Source: Luteibacter aegosomatis
Lineage (GTDB): Bacteria > Pseudomonadota > Gammaproteobacteria > Xanthomonadales > Rhodanobacteraceae
NCBI RefSeq assembly: GCF_023078455.1
Contig: NZ_CP095740.1
Coordinates: forward strand, 856,001 to 920,000
Direction of reading: 5' to 3'
Length of the DNA: 64,000 nucleotides
The first letter of the stretch is position 1. Each line of letters starts with the position of its first letter. This document shows, piece after piece, positions 48,901 through 57,973 of the stretch. A program made the translations under genes and the position numbers. Under the pieces are notes generated by a model, which did not search any database, was not told the DNA's origin, and saw only the letters and a list, made by a program, of their open reading frames with translations.

Positions 48901-50630
48901 ACCCGGTCAACCTCGGCTTCCTGCGATCCTGCAATCAAGCGGCGGCACGTGCTCGCGGGCACTACGTCTACTTCCTGAACAACGATACGGAAGTCACTGC
49001 TGGTTGGCTGGACGCACTGGTGGATACAGCTCGTCGCTGGCCTGATTGCGGCATGGTGGGCTCCAAGCTGGTTTATCCGGACGGGCGCCAACAGGAAGCA
49101 GGCGGTATCGTCTGGAAGGATGCCAGCGCCTGGAACTACGGTCGTCTCGACGATCCGTCGCGCAGCATCTACAACTACACGCGCGAGACCGATTACATAT
49201 CGGGTGCGTCGATCATGCTTGAGCGGAGTCTCTGGGAGTCATTGGGTGGCTTCGACGAGTTGTACCTACCCGCTTACTGCGAAGACACCGACCTTGCCTT
49301 CAAGGTGCGAGCCGCAGGTCTCAAAGTAGTCTTCGAGCCCAAGTCAGTCGTCGTTCATTACGAAGGGGTTTCCCACGGCACAGACACGTCCGCAGGGATC
49401 AAAGCTTATCAGGTCGAAAACCTGAAAAAGCTTCGCGAGCGATGGCGTGACACTTTGGAAGGTGAGCATCTTGCCAATGCCGATCGCCCGTTTCTCGCGC
49501 GTGATCGAAGCCAATTGAAGAAGGTTGTACTTGTCATCGATCACTATATTCCTCAGCCTGATAGGGATGCTGGTTCGCGTGCCATCTATCAGCTGCTGAT
49601 GCTGCTCGTCAAGCAAGGGTATTCGGTCAAGTTCTGGCCGGAGAATCTCTGGCACGATGAGTTATATGCCACTCCGTTGCAGGACGCTGGTGTGGAGGTT
49701 ATGTACGGCGGAGAATATGTGGGCGACTTCGACCGATGGATCAGGGAGAACGGAAGATCTCTCCATGCCGTGATCTTCAGTCGGCCACACGTTAGTATGA
49801 ATTTTATCGATAGCGTTGAGGAATATAGCCAAGCGCGACGCTTGTACTATGGACACGACATTCATCACCAGCGCCTTGCCGAAGAATTGAAAGTACTCCC
49901 GTCGGATGAAACGAAGGCGGAGATGGAGCGATTCCAGCAAATGGAAGAGGCGTTATGGACGCGGATGGATGCGGTTTATTATCCCTCGAACCTCGAGACC
50001 GAGTTCGTTAAGCGATGGGCGGCCGATCGCGGTAGCCAGGTGAACGCCCTGACGATCCCGCTATACGCTTATGAAGACGTCCCGGCGGATGTGGAAAAAA
50101 ATCTTCCCGAGCGGGAAGGGATCCTCTTCGTAGCTGGTTTTGGACATCCGCCAAATGTCGATGGAGCGGTTTGGTTCGTTCAGAGCGTACTTCCGCATGT
50201 CCGGCGAGCACATCCAGGGGTAAAGGTGACTCTAGCTGGGTCCAATCCGTCGCCAGAGGTCATGGCGCTGGCTAGCGAAGACGTTTTCGTTACCGGATTC
50301 CTCAGCGACGACGTGTTGACCTCCCTGTATCGGTCTGCTCGCGTGGCGATAGCTCCGCTAAGGTTTGGCGGGGGGATGAAGGGCAAGGTGCTTGAAGCAA
50401 TGCGTCATGGCTTGCCTCTGGTCACCACGTCTACTGGAATGCAGGGCCTCGCGAAGGCTGCGGACTTCGTATTCGCAAATGACGAGGCCATTGACTTTGC
50501 TTCCAGCGTTCTTCGGCTTCTCGATAGCGACGAGGAGTGGGTGCTACGCTCAAAGCGTTCCCAAGAGTTTTTGCTAAGGACATTTTCGGAGAAGGCTCTC
50601 TTTAATGTCATAAAGGAAGGGATGGAGTGA
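45936..50630 (+). CDS. Giant multidomain O-antigen protein: methyltransferase, kinase-like, coiled coil, two glycosyltransferases
   Basis: The 1564-residue protein has, in order: a SAM methyltransferase (motif [16 protein letters not shown] at about 93); a region with kinase-like catalytic motifs (DLVPHN at 456-461 and FIDLEW at 472-477); long coiled coils (about 586-768 and 785-860); a linker ending [11 protein letters not shown]; a GT2 domain (about 929-1180, [11 protein letters not shown], acid motif FLNNDTEV, and [16 protein letters not shown]); and a GT4-like domain (about 1195-1564, [34 protein letters not shown]). Known WbdD proteins combine methyltransferase, kinase and coiled-coil ruler to cap and measure O-antigen; here those parts are joined to glycosyltransferases. 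The kinase assignment is tentative. GC content drops in the last 1.3 kb. Start overlaps wzt by 4 bp. Confidence 0.88.
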   Translation: MKPSLDATKRLGAYRYDEASLCWFRQDEVHDWAYSDGDAVEENLFRLIASCSDRSVLSAELAAKIIDWPTRYYFSSRRANLLRPLEDMLRGDVLEIGAGCGAITRYLGETARSVVAIEPSARRARVAAKRCEDLPGVDVVVDNLEAFEGKGEFDVVTLIGVLEYAERFAKRPDAATHWLQCARRLVKPGGVLLVAIENQLGLKYFAGAPEDHLGRPMLGLADLYGTSGARTYGKATLENMLLEAGFAEVAFALPFPDYKLPVSVLLSRDGDAMPGFDGGVALAAASVTKDPQLARPPLFALDRAWRVAAQNGLLSDVSNSFLAVAHARPADTPFGATNTNVSGYHFSTERAPRFAKEAVFEHGSGGSWVRRRFLVDAERKSGQFECRPNDEAYVHGRAVTDELYEILLRDGWRIEDVGEWMRRWLDAVAMHLGLDVNALQQSSYSAEMALPGDAIDLVPHNLIQDVHGHPRFIDLEWRSEQSIPLGYLAFRGLLEVVSGCVSVARPYDERHAKVSEFVADAMRQGGRELLLLDTDIERYLKMEREFQSQVSGRPSDLAPEAFAASMMPVSVASQGEGSLSPSRASSAELANHLSSLQQQHDALLEEHSRVAHWGRSVDGELHELRGRYAALVSEHDGVAKWATDLDDQLKAAKGRLDALVQLAEDDGDVQAAMLGAYLLELTNLRRDHALAVRRAERLGADLAALERRAASDSDASGILRDRIGSAEARIRELSEKNESLLNDLDRIRKRDHGLEKELSRLRRTMGMDAERPSGQAGDASTVDAMDPSVLRRLEAQLVAANAASAASRVREEQISADLTKALSRLGDLEWELSTTRRDFEQVVRSLSWRLTRPLRFGMRVVRRDWNGVVASLRGRPWIRSRALNFIREPAKRFLMQRSQRIAPLPDLIGESGVDPRSLLDGVSFPVVEHPVVSIIIPAYGRLDHTAACVRSIFLHLPTVPVEVIVAEDASGDPDIGALADVPGLRYYENPVNLGFLRSCNQAAARARGHYVYFLNNDTEVTAGWLDALVDTARRWPDCGMVGSKLVYPDGRQQEAGGIVWKDASAWNYGRLDDPSRSIYNYTRETDYISGASIMLERSLWESLGGFDELYLPAYCEDTDLAFKVRAAGLKVVFEPKSVVVHYEGVSHGTDTSAGIKAYQVENLKKLRERWRDTLEGEHLANADRPFLARDRSQLKKVVLVIDHYIPQPDRDAGSRAIYQLLMLLVKQGYSVKFWPENLWHDELYATPLQDAGVEVMYGGEYVGDFDRWIRENGRSLHAVIFSRPHVSMNFIDSVEEYSQARRLYYGHDIHHQRLAEELKVLPSDETKAEMERFQQMEEALWTRMDAVYYPSNLETEFVKRWAADRGSQVNALTIPLYAYEDVPADVEKNLPEREGILFVAGFGHPPNVDGAVWFVQSVLPHVRRAHPGVKVTLAGSNPSPEVMALASEDVFVTGFLSDDVLTSLYRSARVAIAPLRFGGGMKGKVLEAMRHGLPLVTTSTGMQGLAKAADFVFANDEAIDFASSVLRLLDSDEEWVLRSKRSQEFLLRTFSEKALFNVIKEGME

Positions 50631-51148
50631 ACATCGAAAGCCGGATCAATGGCAGGCGGGTCTTGTCGGAGCCGGTTGGCTCGTCAGCACATGATATGTT
50701 GTTCGTTGCAGTAGGCCGACTCAAGATCGCTGTGGCGCCTATTTTTTTCTTGGTGCTCCTGTTGTTGGGATGCAGCAAGGAAGGCGGTAGGCAAGCCTAT
50801 CCTTCTCAGGAGCCTGCCGCACGGAGTCAGGCGCCTGAAAATTCGCCAAGTTCGATTAGAATCGTTGCCTTCGGGCCAACGAGCGCAAGGGTGGGGCAGC
50901 CGTTCAACCAACAGGCGAACAGGAGTTCCGCTATGTGGTTTAAGCTCGATAGAGCGGTCGACGGTCTAAACATCGTCTTGCGATTTGGCAGCCATACATT
51001 TCGTCCGGTAAGTCATGGCGATGTAGTGACGGTAGAGGTTCCTCCTGTCCTGATAAGCTCGCCAGGCAGTATTTCGATCATTGTCGAGATCGTACCCACG
51101 GTGGGTGCCATCGTCGATTCGAATGTAGTCGTGTTGCACGTTCAATAG
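50627..51148 (+). CDS. Putative lipoprotein of unknown function in the O-antigen locus
   Basis: The 173-residue frame begins with a GTG that overlaps the previous stop (GTGA) after a strong AAGGAAGGG site. A hydrophobic segment with a lipobox-like LLLLGCSK follows at about residues 38-50. An internal ATG at 50696 would place that segment at the N-terminus as a normal lipoprotein signal but lacks a ribosome site. The mature part ([20 protein letters not shown], then [14 protein letters not shown]) is probably a small beta-sandwich. I recognise no family. Base composition is lower in GC than the surroundings. Confidence 0.7.
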   Translation: MNIESRINGRRVLSEPVGSSAHDMLFVAVGRLKIAVAPIFFLVLLLLGCSKEGGRQAYPSQEPAARSQAPENSPSSIRIVAFGPTSARVGQPFNQQANRSSAMWFKLDRAVDGLNIVLRFGSHTFRPVSHGDVVTVEVPPVLISSPGSISIIVEIVPTVGAIVDSNVVVLHVQ

Positions 51149-51169
51149 TTCATAGAAGGGCGAGAGGAT

Positions 51170-52225
51170 ATGGGGCGCTCAATTTCGGTTGCGGAAGGTT
51201 TGGCCAAGCGAGAGGACAACTTCCTTCTGCTTCGGGTAGTGGCAGCCGTGCTGGTGATTTACGGGCATAGTTTCTACCTCGCGCCTCATGGTTCTGCGAA
51301 AGAGGTCTTTACCGCATCTGGATGGGGTATCTATAGCGGCGCCATCGCCGTGGATATGTTTTTCGTGATAAGCGGCTTCATGGTGGCGGGAAGCTTTATT
51401 CGGCAGCCCGACTTATGGGAATTCATGAAGGCGCGACTACTTCGGATTCTCCCCGGGTATCTGGCCTGCCTGTTAATCATCAGCATGGTCATGGGGGCTC
51501 TGTTTACATCGCTTCCGTTGAAAGAATATTTCCGCGATCCGGACGTTTGGGCATATGTCAGGAAAAACCTGCATTTTTCGTCGGACATGCGGTTTTCCCT
51601 TCCCGGGGTCTTCGCAACTCATCCCCACGATGCGGTAAACGGCAGTCTATGGACCTTGCCTGCGGAATTCAGGATGTATGTGTTTGTCGCCGTGCTCGGT
51701 TCCTTAGGAATACTCGCGCGGCGATGGTTGGTTGCCTCGGTTATCCTGGGGTTGCTTATCACGGGCATATGCTGCCCGTGGAATCTGCCCTTGCATCCTG
51801 ACTGGATTCGTCTAGGAGGCTATTTCTCCCTGGGCATTCTTATCTTTACCTTCAAGGATGAGATAAGAATTAGCTCGGCAGGGCTCCTGTCCGCAATTTT
51901 CGCCGTGTATCTCTGCCGTGGGCTGGATGCCTACGGTTTCGTCTTTGCGATCGCACTTTGTTATTTCTGTTTTTGGTTTGCTTACATTCCCCGCCTGCCT
52001 CGTATGGATGCTTGGGGTGATCCCTCGTACGCCATTTACCTGTGGGGTTGGCCAATACAGCAGATGTTTGTGCACTTCTTCCCTGAGCTGCCGTCGTTGG
52101 CTAATTTTGCTTTGTCTTCGTGTACGGCGATTATTTTTGGATACCTGTCCTGGTACTTGATCGAAAAGCCCTGCCTTCGTCTGAAGCACGTCTTTTCGCG
52201 CAAATCTCCAGTCGTGGCCAGATAG
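51170..52225 (+). CDS. Acyltransferase-3 family membrane protein (surface glycan O-acyltransferase)
   Basis: The 351-residue integral membrane protein has the acyltransferase-3 pattern: NFLLLRVVAAVLVIYGHSF with conserved Arg/His, IAVDMFFVISGFMVAGSF, ARLLRILPGYLACLL, and SLWTLPAEFRMYVFVAVLG. It lacks the SGNH domain seen in the two acyltransferases near 20-26 kb. Its place in the O-antigen locus suggests it O-acetylates the polysaccharide or a precursor. It is in a relatively AT-rich stretch, a usual sign of laterally exchanged O-antigen genes. Confidence 0.92.
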   Translation: MGRSISVAEGLAKREDNFLLLRVVAAVLVIYGHSFYLAPHGSAKEVFTASGWGIYSGAIAVDMFFVISGFMVAGSFIRQPDLWEFMKARLLRILPGYLACLLIISMVMGALFTSLPLKEYFRDPDVWAYVRKNLHFSSDMRFSLPGVFATHPHDAVNGSLWTLPAEFRMYVFVAVLGSLGILARRWLVASVILGLLITGICCPWNLPLHPDWIRLGGYFSLGILIFTFKDEIRISSAGLLSAIFAVYLCRGLDAYGFVFAIALCYFCFWFAYIPRLPRMDAWGDPSYAIYLWGWPIQQMFVHFFPELPSLANFALSSCTAIIFGYLSWYLIEKPCLRLKHVFSRKSPVVAR

Positions 52226-52544
52226 CCGAAGTCGCCTCAGCGATAGCCCTAATGTGTCCCATGTCTTCTCGAGTTCGACTCCAGTGAAATTATCGGGCGG
52301 GTCCGGTCGAATGAATCAGGGATCAGCAAGCCTCTAATGGCCATCAAGAACATAGTTCCAGTGACGCGATATTTTGGCATGTCTCGTCGATGGTGGTTCG
52401 CGGTGCTGCCTGCCTGGATACTCGTGCGCCCCGCTCCCGGACAAAACGGGGAGGCTTAGCTCTTTACTCCATAATTGATCCGCTTTAGTGCGAGACCAAG
52501 TCCCTACGTTAGCGTAGCCCGGTTATCTAGAAATGGTCGCGTTC
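52226..52544. other. Intergenic region between convergent O-antigen and arabinose blocks
   Basis: This 319-bp stretch lies between convergent stop codons. I find no convincing coding frame, repeat or strong hairpin. Base composition is close to that of the preceding acyltransferase gene. Confidence 0.6.
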
Positions 52545-54080
52545 TTAGCGGTGTTGCGGATTCTTATATACGTTCATGCAATACAGCGCCGTATGGTAAG
52601 CGCAGCGCTGTGAAGCGACTTGGTCGTCCGCGTTGTCCCTCGCCCAGACGTCTATGACAGGAAGAGATGTATTGCCGAAGCGACCGAGTTCTTCATCACC
52701 CGTTCGCTGGACGCTTTTGGGGAACAGGAGTCTCAATGGCGATTTGGCTGCCCTTTCAAAATTTCCCGTCTGCGCGAGGCCGCAAAGGTCATTCGTCCAA
52801 ACGGAACTTCCGGCCAAGAATGAGACCATTCCTATTTCGCATACGCGTATATAGCTGGGGCCAAAGCCAGGAAGATCGAATATGCCGTTGCCCTTGTGCA
52901 ACGAAGCGAGGTTGGCGTAGGCAACGCCCCTTGACCCTTCGGAGGGGCCTTTGCTGAGATTCCAGGGCAGGTTATCGCTAGGAAAGGCAAAAGCCGTGCA
53001 CCATGCAAGAAACATTACGGCGGAAGTGACCGGAACGAACAAATATCTCCGGTGACGCCGCGCCAACCACACGCTGCCGATAGCAATGAGCAGTACGCAG
53101 CAAGTCAGTATGTTCTCGTAGTACCAAAGAAAGCCCGCCGGCAGGCGATAGAGTACAAGGCTCGCAACGACAATGGGAAACAAACCGCGCCGTCCCAGTA
53201 TTCTAAAGGCGAATATGGCGGATGCAACGAGAACGATGCCGCCGACTATGTTCGGTAGCGTCGCCCGATAATTCATGCCGGTTAGTACGGCACCCATTCG
53301 CCCCGGCAACGAAGTAAGAAAGCGCTCGTCCGTAAATTGGTGACTTTGGCCGGAGAGCAATTTCGCCCAAACCGTCGTCGGAATGAAATAGACTCGAGTT
53401 GCAAGGCAAAGTCCGACGTAAACGATCGCCACCACGGCGAAACCTAAGCTCGCCCCGCGTATCCACGACGTTATGGGGCGCTGGCTGATAGCGGTCAGGG
53501 CAAAGACGCAACCGAGAATTCCCAGATCCGGGCGAGCGAGGATAGCTACCATCGCAAACGCCCCCATGGCGAACGCATGACGACGGCACACCGCTTCGGC
53601 AAGCGCAGCGAGCGCTATCAAGACGATGCTTCCTTCCATTTCGAAGAAGCTGTGCGTCGCCAGGCCTATGCCCCAGTATAGGATCAGCAAAACCCATGCC
53701 CTGGCTGCGGCCCCGGACGACCTGGAGAACAACCAGTAAACGCCGGCCACGGCAATCTGGAGAGACGCAGCGACAGCCAATACGACGGCCGCCCCCTGCA
53801 GCGTACGAAGCGGCACCCACAGCTTTGCGAGCGCAGCGGCGATGCTCAGGAAGAACAGTCTTAGCGGCGACGAAGAAAGGAGCGCGTGGGAGTCGGCAGG
53901 CAGGTAGTAGTTGGCGTCGAAGTGCTCTGCAACGTTCGCGGCATTGTGCAAGTAGATGAATGTGTCGTCGTAGAACGAGGTCCTGCCCGCGACGTATCGA
54001 TAGTACACATAGCCCAGTACGGCGTTTACCGCGACGAACGCCAGTAGATTGATGGCGAAAGAGATTTTTTGGCGGTTCAT
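52545..54080 (-). CDS. Polytopic GT-C-type glycosyltransferase, candidate arabinofuranosyltransferase
   Basis: The 511-residue protein has about 10-12 membrane segments. After TM1 there is an acidic pair in FYDDTFIYLHNAANVAEHF (Asp38, Asp39), the place and form of the catalytic acids of lipid-phosphate-sugar-dependent GT-C enzymes; mycobacterial arabinofuranosyltransferases such as AftB have a similar DDA motif. Further features are HSFFEMEGSIVLIALAALAE and ILARPDLGILG. A soluble C-terminal part of about 100 residues follows the last helix. It is the last gene of an operon that appears to make polyprenyl-phosphoryl-arabinose, so arabinose transfer in the periplasm is the best guess. Another sugar, or pilin as acceptor, is possible. 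Confidence 0.8.
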   Translation of the reverse strand: MNRQKISFAINLLAFVAVNAVLGYVYYRYVAGRTSFYDDTFIYLHNAANVAEHFDANYYLPADSHALLSSSPLRLFFLSIAAALAKLWVPLRTLQGAAVVLAVAASLQIAVAGVYWLFSRSSGAAARAWVLLILYWGIGLATHSFFEMEGSIVLIALAALAEAVCRRHAFAMGAFAMVAILARPDLGILGCVFALTAISQRPITSWIRGASLGFAVVAIVYVGLCLATRVYFIPTTVWAKLLSGQSHQFTDERFLTSLPGRMGAVLTGMNYRATLPNIVGGIVLVASAIFAFRILGRRGLFPIVVASLVLYRLPAGFLWYYENILTCCVLLIAIGSVWLARRHRRYLFVPVTSAVMFLAWCTAFAFPSDNLPWNLSKGPSEGSRGVAYANLASLHKGNGIFDLPGFGPSYIRVCEIGMVSFLAGSSVWTNDLCGLAQTGNFERAAKSPLRLLFPKSVQRTGDEELGRFGNTSLPVIDVWARDNADDQVASQRCAYHTALYCMNVYKNPQHR

Positions 54081-54091
54081 GAGGCGGAATC

Positions 54092-54517
54092 CTAAGGCTG
54101 GATAAGAGGCCTATGGCCTTCCGTGTTGAAAACGAAGCGACGATCGAGGAAGTACTTCACGGTATACCCGATGGTCAGGCCTACCGCCGCGCCGACGTAA
54201 CGGTACGCATCGCCGAGAACATGATCGAATCCCCATTCGATCAGCCAGAAGACCAGTGTAGTGACGAGCCCCATCGCCGTGTACATGGTTGCGGTGCGGG
54301 CCTCATGTGCAGTGCTGTCGCTTTTATGCCGAAAGATCCAGTTTCGATCGAGCAGGTACTTTACGCACAGCCCCACGCCCGTGCCGACGACCATGGCCGC
54401 GAGCAAGGCGAACTGTCCGCGATACGCTCTCGAAGCGAGCGCCTGGGCGCCGATATTCGCAACCATGGAAACAATGCAGAAGCTCGCGTAGAGAGCGATG
54501 AATCGAAGCTGTTTCAC
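54092..54517 (-). CDS. GtrA-family membrane protein
   Basis: The 141-residue protein has four hydrophobic segments in the GtrA pattern: RFIALYASFCIVSMVANIGA, LLAAMVVGTGVGLCVKYLLD and the family end FLDRRFVFN. GtrA proteins are thought to assist translocation of polyprenyl-phosphate sugars to the periplasmic side; a GtrA-like protein (Rv3789) accompanies the arabinan pathway of mycobacteria. The start is a GTG that overlaps the stop of the SDR gene (GTGA). It sits between the donor-synthesis genes and the GT-C gene, fitting a flippase or scaffold role. Confidence 0.9.
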   Translation of the reverse strand: MKQLRFIALYASFCIVSMVANIGAQALASRAYRGQFALLAAMVVGTGVGLCVKYLLDRNWIFRHKSDSTAHEARTATMYTAMGLVTTLVFWLIEWGFDHVLGDAYRYVGAAVGLTIGYTVKYFLDRRFVFNTEGHRPLIQP

Positions 54518-55248
54518 AGCGACAGGCGCCTGAAGACCGAGGTGGGAATGGTTCGGATCACCAGCATGATCCCTGCCCAGAACCAAGGCAGGTAAGCGAC
54601 AGGCCGGCCCTTTTCTATGGCCTTCACGATCCCCTTTGCGACCTGTTCGGGCTTGGCCCACAAGGGGCCCTTCTTGAAGTCCTTCGTCATGGGGCTGTCG
54701 ACGAAGCCGGGTTTGATCGTCGTCACGCGGACGCCGTACTTCGCAAGCCGCTGGTCGAGCCCGCTCATGAATGCGTTTACCGCCGCTTTTGCCGAGCCGT
54801 ACAAGTAGTTACTCGATCTTCCGCGATCACCTGCCACCGAAGATATGACGGCCAGGCTTCCTGATCTTGCGCTTTGCATGCGATTTGCTATGACGGTGAG
54901 AAGCGCAATGGTCGATGTCGCGTTGGTATTGAATTCTCTAATGGCTACGTCTGCGTCAGCCTCGCATCTTGCTTGGTCAGGCAACGTGCCGTGCGCAAGG
55001 AGCACGACGTCCCATCCTCCCAGGATGTTCAAGGCGTGGGCGACCACCGCCTCATGACGCGCCAATTCGTTCACATCGAGCTGTTCGTGAGTGACGCTGG
55101 CTCCACGAGCAGAGAGATCTGCAGCGATGACTTCTAGGCGTTCCTGATTGCGTGCGATGAGGTGAAGCTTCGCGCCACGCCGGGCGTAGATGCGCGCGGT
55201 GGCCTCGGCAATGGCGGATGTCGCACCGATGATTAGAATTTTCTGCAT
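54514..55248 (-). CDS. SDR oxidoreductase, decaprenylphosphoryl-2-keto-ribose reductase (DprE2)-like
   Basis: The 244-residue protein is a short-chain dehydrogenase with cofactor motif ILIIGATSAIAEATARIYARR, AHGTLPDQ, catalytic Ser in SVAGDRGRSSN and Tyr/Lys in YLYGSAKAAVNAF. The beginning GATSAIAEA and the C-terminal hydrophobic tail match DprE2, which reduces the 2-keto intermediate to polyprenyl-phosphoryl-D-arabinofuranose. The ATG at 55248 has GGAG five bases upstream; a GTG at 55254 overlapping the upstream stop is the alternative. It is coupled to the DprE1-like gene before it. Confidence 0.9.
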   Translation of the reverse strand: MQKILIIGATSAIAEATARIYARRGAKLHLIARNQERLEVIAADLSARGASVTHEQLDVNELARHEAVVAHALNILGGWDVVLLAHGTLPDQARCEADADVAIREFNTNATSTIALLTVIANRMQSARSGSLAVISSVAGDRGRSSNYLYGSAKAAVNAFMSGLDQRLAKYGVRVTTIKPGFVDSPMTKDFKKGPLWAKPEQVAKGIVKAIEKGRPVAYLPWFWAGIMLVIRTIPTSVFRRLSL

Positions 55249-55250
55249 GG

Positions 55251-56552
55251 TCACTCCGAAACCCTACGCCAGAAGCTTGAAGATATCCCAGGGTCGATGA
55301 ATGCACCGAAGGCCTTCCAATGGGGGAAATAAGTACGAAAGTGTGGCCCCGACATTCGCGCATCCTTGGCAGGGTAAACGGCACCGCCCGCGTCGGCGAC
55401 GACGTCATCGAGACGCCTAAGCAGGTCGAATGTCGTCTTTCCCTCGTTCGGGAAATCCAGCGCCAGCGTCGTGCCCGGACGGGGGAAAGAAAGCATGCCT
55501 CGCGACGGGGACTGTCCAAACTGTTTCAGTACCGCGAGGAACGACCCCGTGCCCGACCGCGAAATCTCCTTGATGAGTTCGGCCATGCCGTCGAAGGCGA
55601 ATTGTGGCGGAATCACGCATTGATATTGGAGAAATCCACGAGGACCGTATGCCCGGTTCCAGTTGACTACGCTGTCCAGCGGGTAGAAGAACGGCTCGTA
55701 GTGGACGGTCGAGTGCTCGACGCGCTTTCGCTGGCGATGGTAGTACAGGTGGTTGAATGCCTTCAGGCTAAGCGAATTGATCAGTGAGAAGGGTGGGGTC
55801 AGTGGAACCGACAGGCGCCTGCCGGATGGCAGCGGCCGCATGTCGGGATTGGCCGGAGCATGATTCGCGCGGCTGAACAGTCCTCGTCCCAATGCCTTGC
55901 CTGAAGCGACGCAGTCGATCCAGGATACGGTGTATTCGTAATCCGAGTCGGATGCATCTGAAATAGAGAAGAACTCTTCAAGACTTTCAAATCGATGCGT
56001 TTCCGATGCCATCCAGGGGCCCGCGATTCGCCGCAGTTGGATCCGTGCCCATGTGACGAGCCCGGTAAGCCCCAGGCCACCGATGGTGGCCGCGAACCAA
56101 TCCGCGTTCTCCTCCGGAGTGCACAGAAGACGTGAGCCATCGGTACGCAGCAATTCAAAAGCGATAATGTGGTGACCAAACGTGCCTGCTCGATGGTGGT
56201 TCTTTCCATGTACATCGTTGGCTATGGCTCCGCCGACAGTAACGAAGCGGGTTCCTGGCGTGACCGGCAAAAACCATCCTTGCGGAACGACCAGGTCCAA
56301 GATATCCGCAAATTGCACGCCGGTTTCGCAAGTGACGACGCCGGTAGACGGATCGAACGCGATGAAACGATCCAGATTCTTCGTGGACAGGAGTATGCCG
56401 CCATCGTTCAGGCAACTGTCCCCATAGCTTCGGGCATTGCCCAAAGGCAGCACCGGGAGCTGAGCGGGCGGTAACGGCGCGAGCCTGTCTGAGAGCGGCA
56501 CGACACGTTCCGAGGTCACCGGGTAGCGTCCCCATGATCGGCCGGCTGCCAT
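55251..56552 (-). CDS. FAD-dependent oxidoreductase, decaprenylphosphoryl-ribose 2'-oxidase (DprE1)-like
   Basis: The 433-residue VAO-type flavoprotein has the FAD segments LPLGNARSYGDSCLN and TPGTRFVTVGGAIANDVHGK followed by NHHRAGTFGHH, which match DprE1 closely. DprE1 oxidises C2 of polyprenyl-phosphoryl-ribose. The C-terminal part SFPRPGTTLALDF aligns with the Mycobacterium tuberculosis region holding Cys387, the residue that reacts with benzothiazinones; here that position is Ala364. The active-site Lys corresponding to Lys418 is kept in VYPAKDAR (Lys396). Its ATG overlaps the UbiA stop (ATGA). Confidence 0.92.
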   Translation of the reverse strand: MAAGRSWGRYPVTSERVVPLSDRLAPLPPAQLPVLPLGNARSYGDSCLNDGGILLSTKNLDRFIAFDPSTGVVTCETGVQFADILDLVVPQGWFLPVTPGTRFVTVGGAIANDVHGKNHHRAGTFGHHIIAFELLRTDGSRLLCTPEENADWFAATIGGLGLTGLVTWARIQLRRIAGPWMASETHRFESLEEFFSISDASDSDYEYTVSWIDCVASGKALGRGLFSRANHAPANPDMRPLPSGRRLSVPLTPPFSLINSLSLKAFNHLYYHRQRKRVEHSTVHYEPFFYPLDSVVNWNRAYGPRGFLQYQCVIPPQFAFDGMAELIKEISRSGTGSFLAVLKQFGQSPSRGMLSFPRPGTTLALDFPNEGKTTFDLLRRLDDVVADAGGAVYPAKDARMSGPHFRTYFPHWKAFGAFIDPGISSSFWRRVSE

Positions 56553-57973
56553 CAGATGGACAATGCGATAATGATGGCGGCCACGACGCCAAGGATGCGG
56601 CTCGTGTTGTCCATCACAGCGAACACGACGGGGTCATCGTGCATCACGCCACGATGCGCAATGGCCCAAGTTCGGCTGATCCAGTAGAGGAGCAAAGGGC
56701 AAAGCATCCACAGATAGTGCGGGTGTCGATACAGCATGCTGCTTGCCGTGCTTTCGATATAGAGCGCCAGCACGAGCACGGCGAGATACCCGCTGGAACT
56801 GCCCATCGACTGAATCAAAGGAATGTCTTCGACGTCATAGCCTCGTCCGCTCGCGGTGACTTCTCCGCGCGACTGGAGGCCGAGCAGCTCGGTGTAGCGC
56901 TTCACCATCGCCAGGCTCAGGAAAATAAACATGGAGAAGGCGAGGAGCCAAAAGGATGGCGCCGTCTGTGTTGCCGAAGCCCCAGCAAGAATGCGGCTGG
57001 TGTAAAGCATCGCCAGCACCACCACGTCCAACATCATGATGCGTTTCAATTTGAAGGAGTAAGCGGTCGTCAGGATGTAATAACAAAGCAGTATGGCGGT
57101 GAATTGGGTGGATACCACGAATGCAAGGGCGAAGCCTGCGAAGAGAAGCGCAAAGGCCAGAACGGGTCCTGCGACGACCGGAAGGGTTCCCGCTGCAAAC
57201 GGCCTGTTGCGTTTGCGATGATGTTTTCTGTCGGACGGCAAATCCAGGAGATCGTTGGTCAGGTAGACGCTTGATGCGCAGAGCCCGAACGCAAGGAAGC
57301 CAAGCACTGCATTGGTGAGTGCTCCAACGTCGAAAATCCGGTGCGCGGCGATCAGGGGCAGGAACACCAGCAGATTCTTGATCCACTGATGAATTCGAAT
57401 GGCTTTCGCCCAAGCCTTCATCCCTCCACCCGGTACGCCGAAGCGGCGTTCCACGCGGGCAACCTTTGAGGCAGCCGATGAAAGGGTCGTGCCCCTCTCG
57501 ACGACGTAGGCAAAGCGAGCATGTTTCCAGACGGCGATGTCTACCGGTGCGTTGCCGATATAGTCGAATCCGTGTTGTCCAAATCGCTCGACCAAGGCTT
57601 CCGCTTTCCGGCTGCCCGACAGGTTGACGTGTCCATCGCTCGCCAGAACGTCATCAAAGATGGCTACATGTTGCGCGACCGGTGCGGTGAGGCGCATGTC
57701 CGACGCCGTACAAAGAATAAGGGGCCTGTGCGTTCGCTCGTTGCGGAGCCATGCCAAAAGTTCTTCGTTATACGGCAGAGAGCTGGCGTCAAGACTCACA
57801 CGTATCGCTATCTGCTTCTTGAGATAGGCTTTCCCCCGCATGAGCCATATCAACATGCTGAAGATCATGAGAGGGTGTTGGGAAATGAGCGCGAGCGCTG
57901 ACTCCACCAGCAAATCAGAGCGGATCAGGGTGCCATCCAGGTCGACACATAGGGGGGTGCTTTCTTGTGCCAT
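56552..57973 (-). CDS. HAD phosphatase-UbiA prenyltransferase fusion (DPPR synthase-like)
   Basis: The 473-residue protein joins an N-terminal HAD-type domain (about 1-190; CVDLDGTLIRSD, CTASDMRLT, GNAPVDIAVWKHA) to a UbiA membrane domain (about 195-473) with NDLLDLPSDRKHHRKRNRP, the Asp-rich prenyl-diphosphate motif, and YILTTAYSFKLKR. Mycobacterial Rv3806c (UbiA) makes decaprenyl-phosphoryl-5-phosphoribose from PRPP, and a separate phosphatase removes the 5-phosphate. A HAD domain in cis could supply that activity. It is the first gene of the five-gene arabinose operon; the ATG at 57973 is clear. Confidence 0.9.
   Translation of the reverse strand: MAQESTPLCVDLDGTLIRSDLLVESALALISQHPLMIFSMLIWLMRGKAYLKKQIAIRVSLDASSLPYNEELLAWLRNERTHRPLILCTASDMRLTAPVAQHVAIFDDVLASDGHVNLSGSRKAEALVERFGQHGFDYIGNAPVDIAVWKHARFAYVVERGTTLSSAASKVARVERRFGVPGGGMKAWAKAIRIHQWIKNLLVFLPLIAAHRIFDVGALTNAVLGFLAFGLCASSVYLTNDLLDLPSDRKHHRKRNRPFAAGTLPVVAGPVLAFALLFAGFALAFVVSTQFTAILLCYYILTTAYSFKLKRIMMLDVVVLAMLYTSRILAGASATQTAPSFWLLAFSMFIFLSLAMVKRYTELLGLQSRGEVTASGRGYDVEDIPLIQSMGSSSGYLAVLVLALYIESTASSMLYRHPHYLWMLCPLLLYWISRTWAIAHRGVMHDDPVVFAVMDNTSRILGVVAAIIIALSI

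Noticed and set aside
52226..52544. Small gene or RNA in the convergent spacer
   Set aside because: Short open frames there have no ribosome site or recognisable product, and no stable structure is evident.
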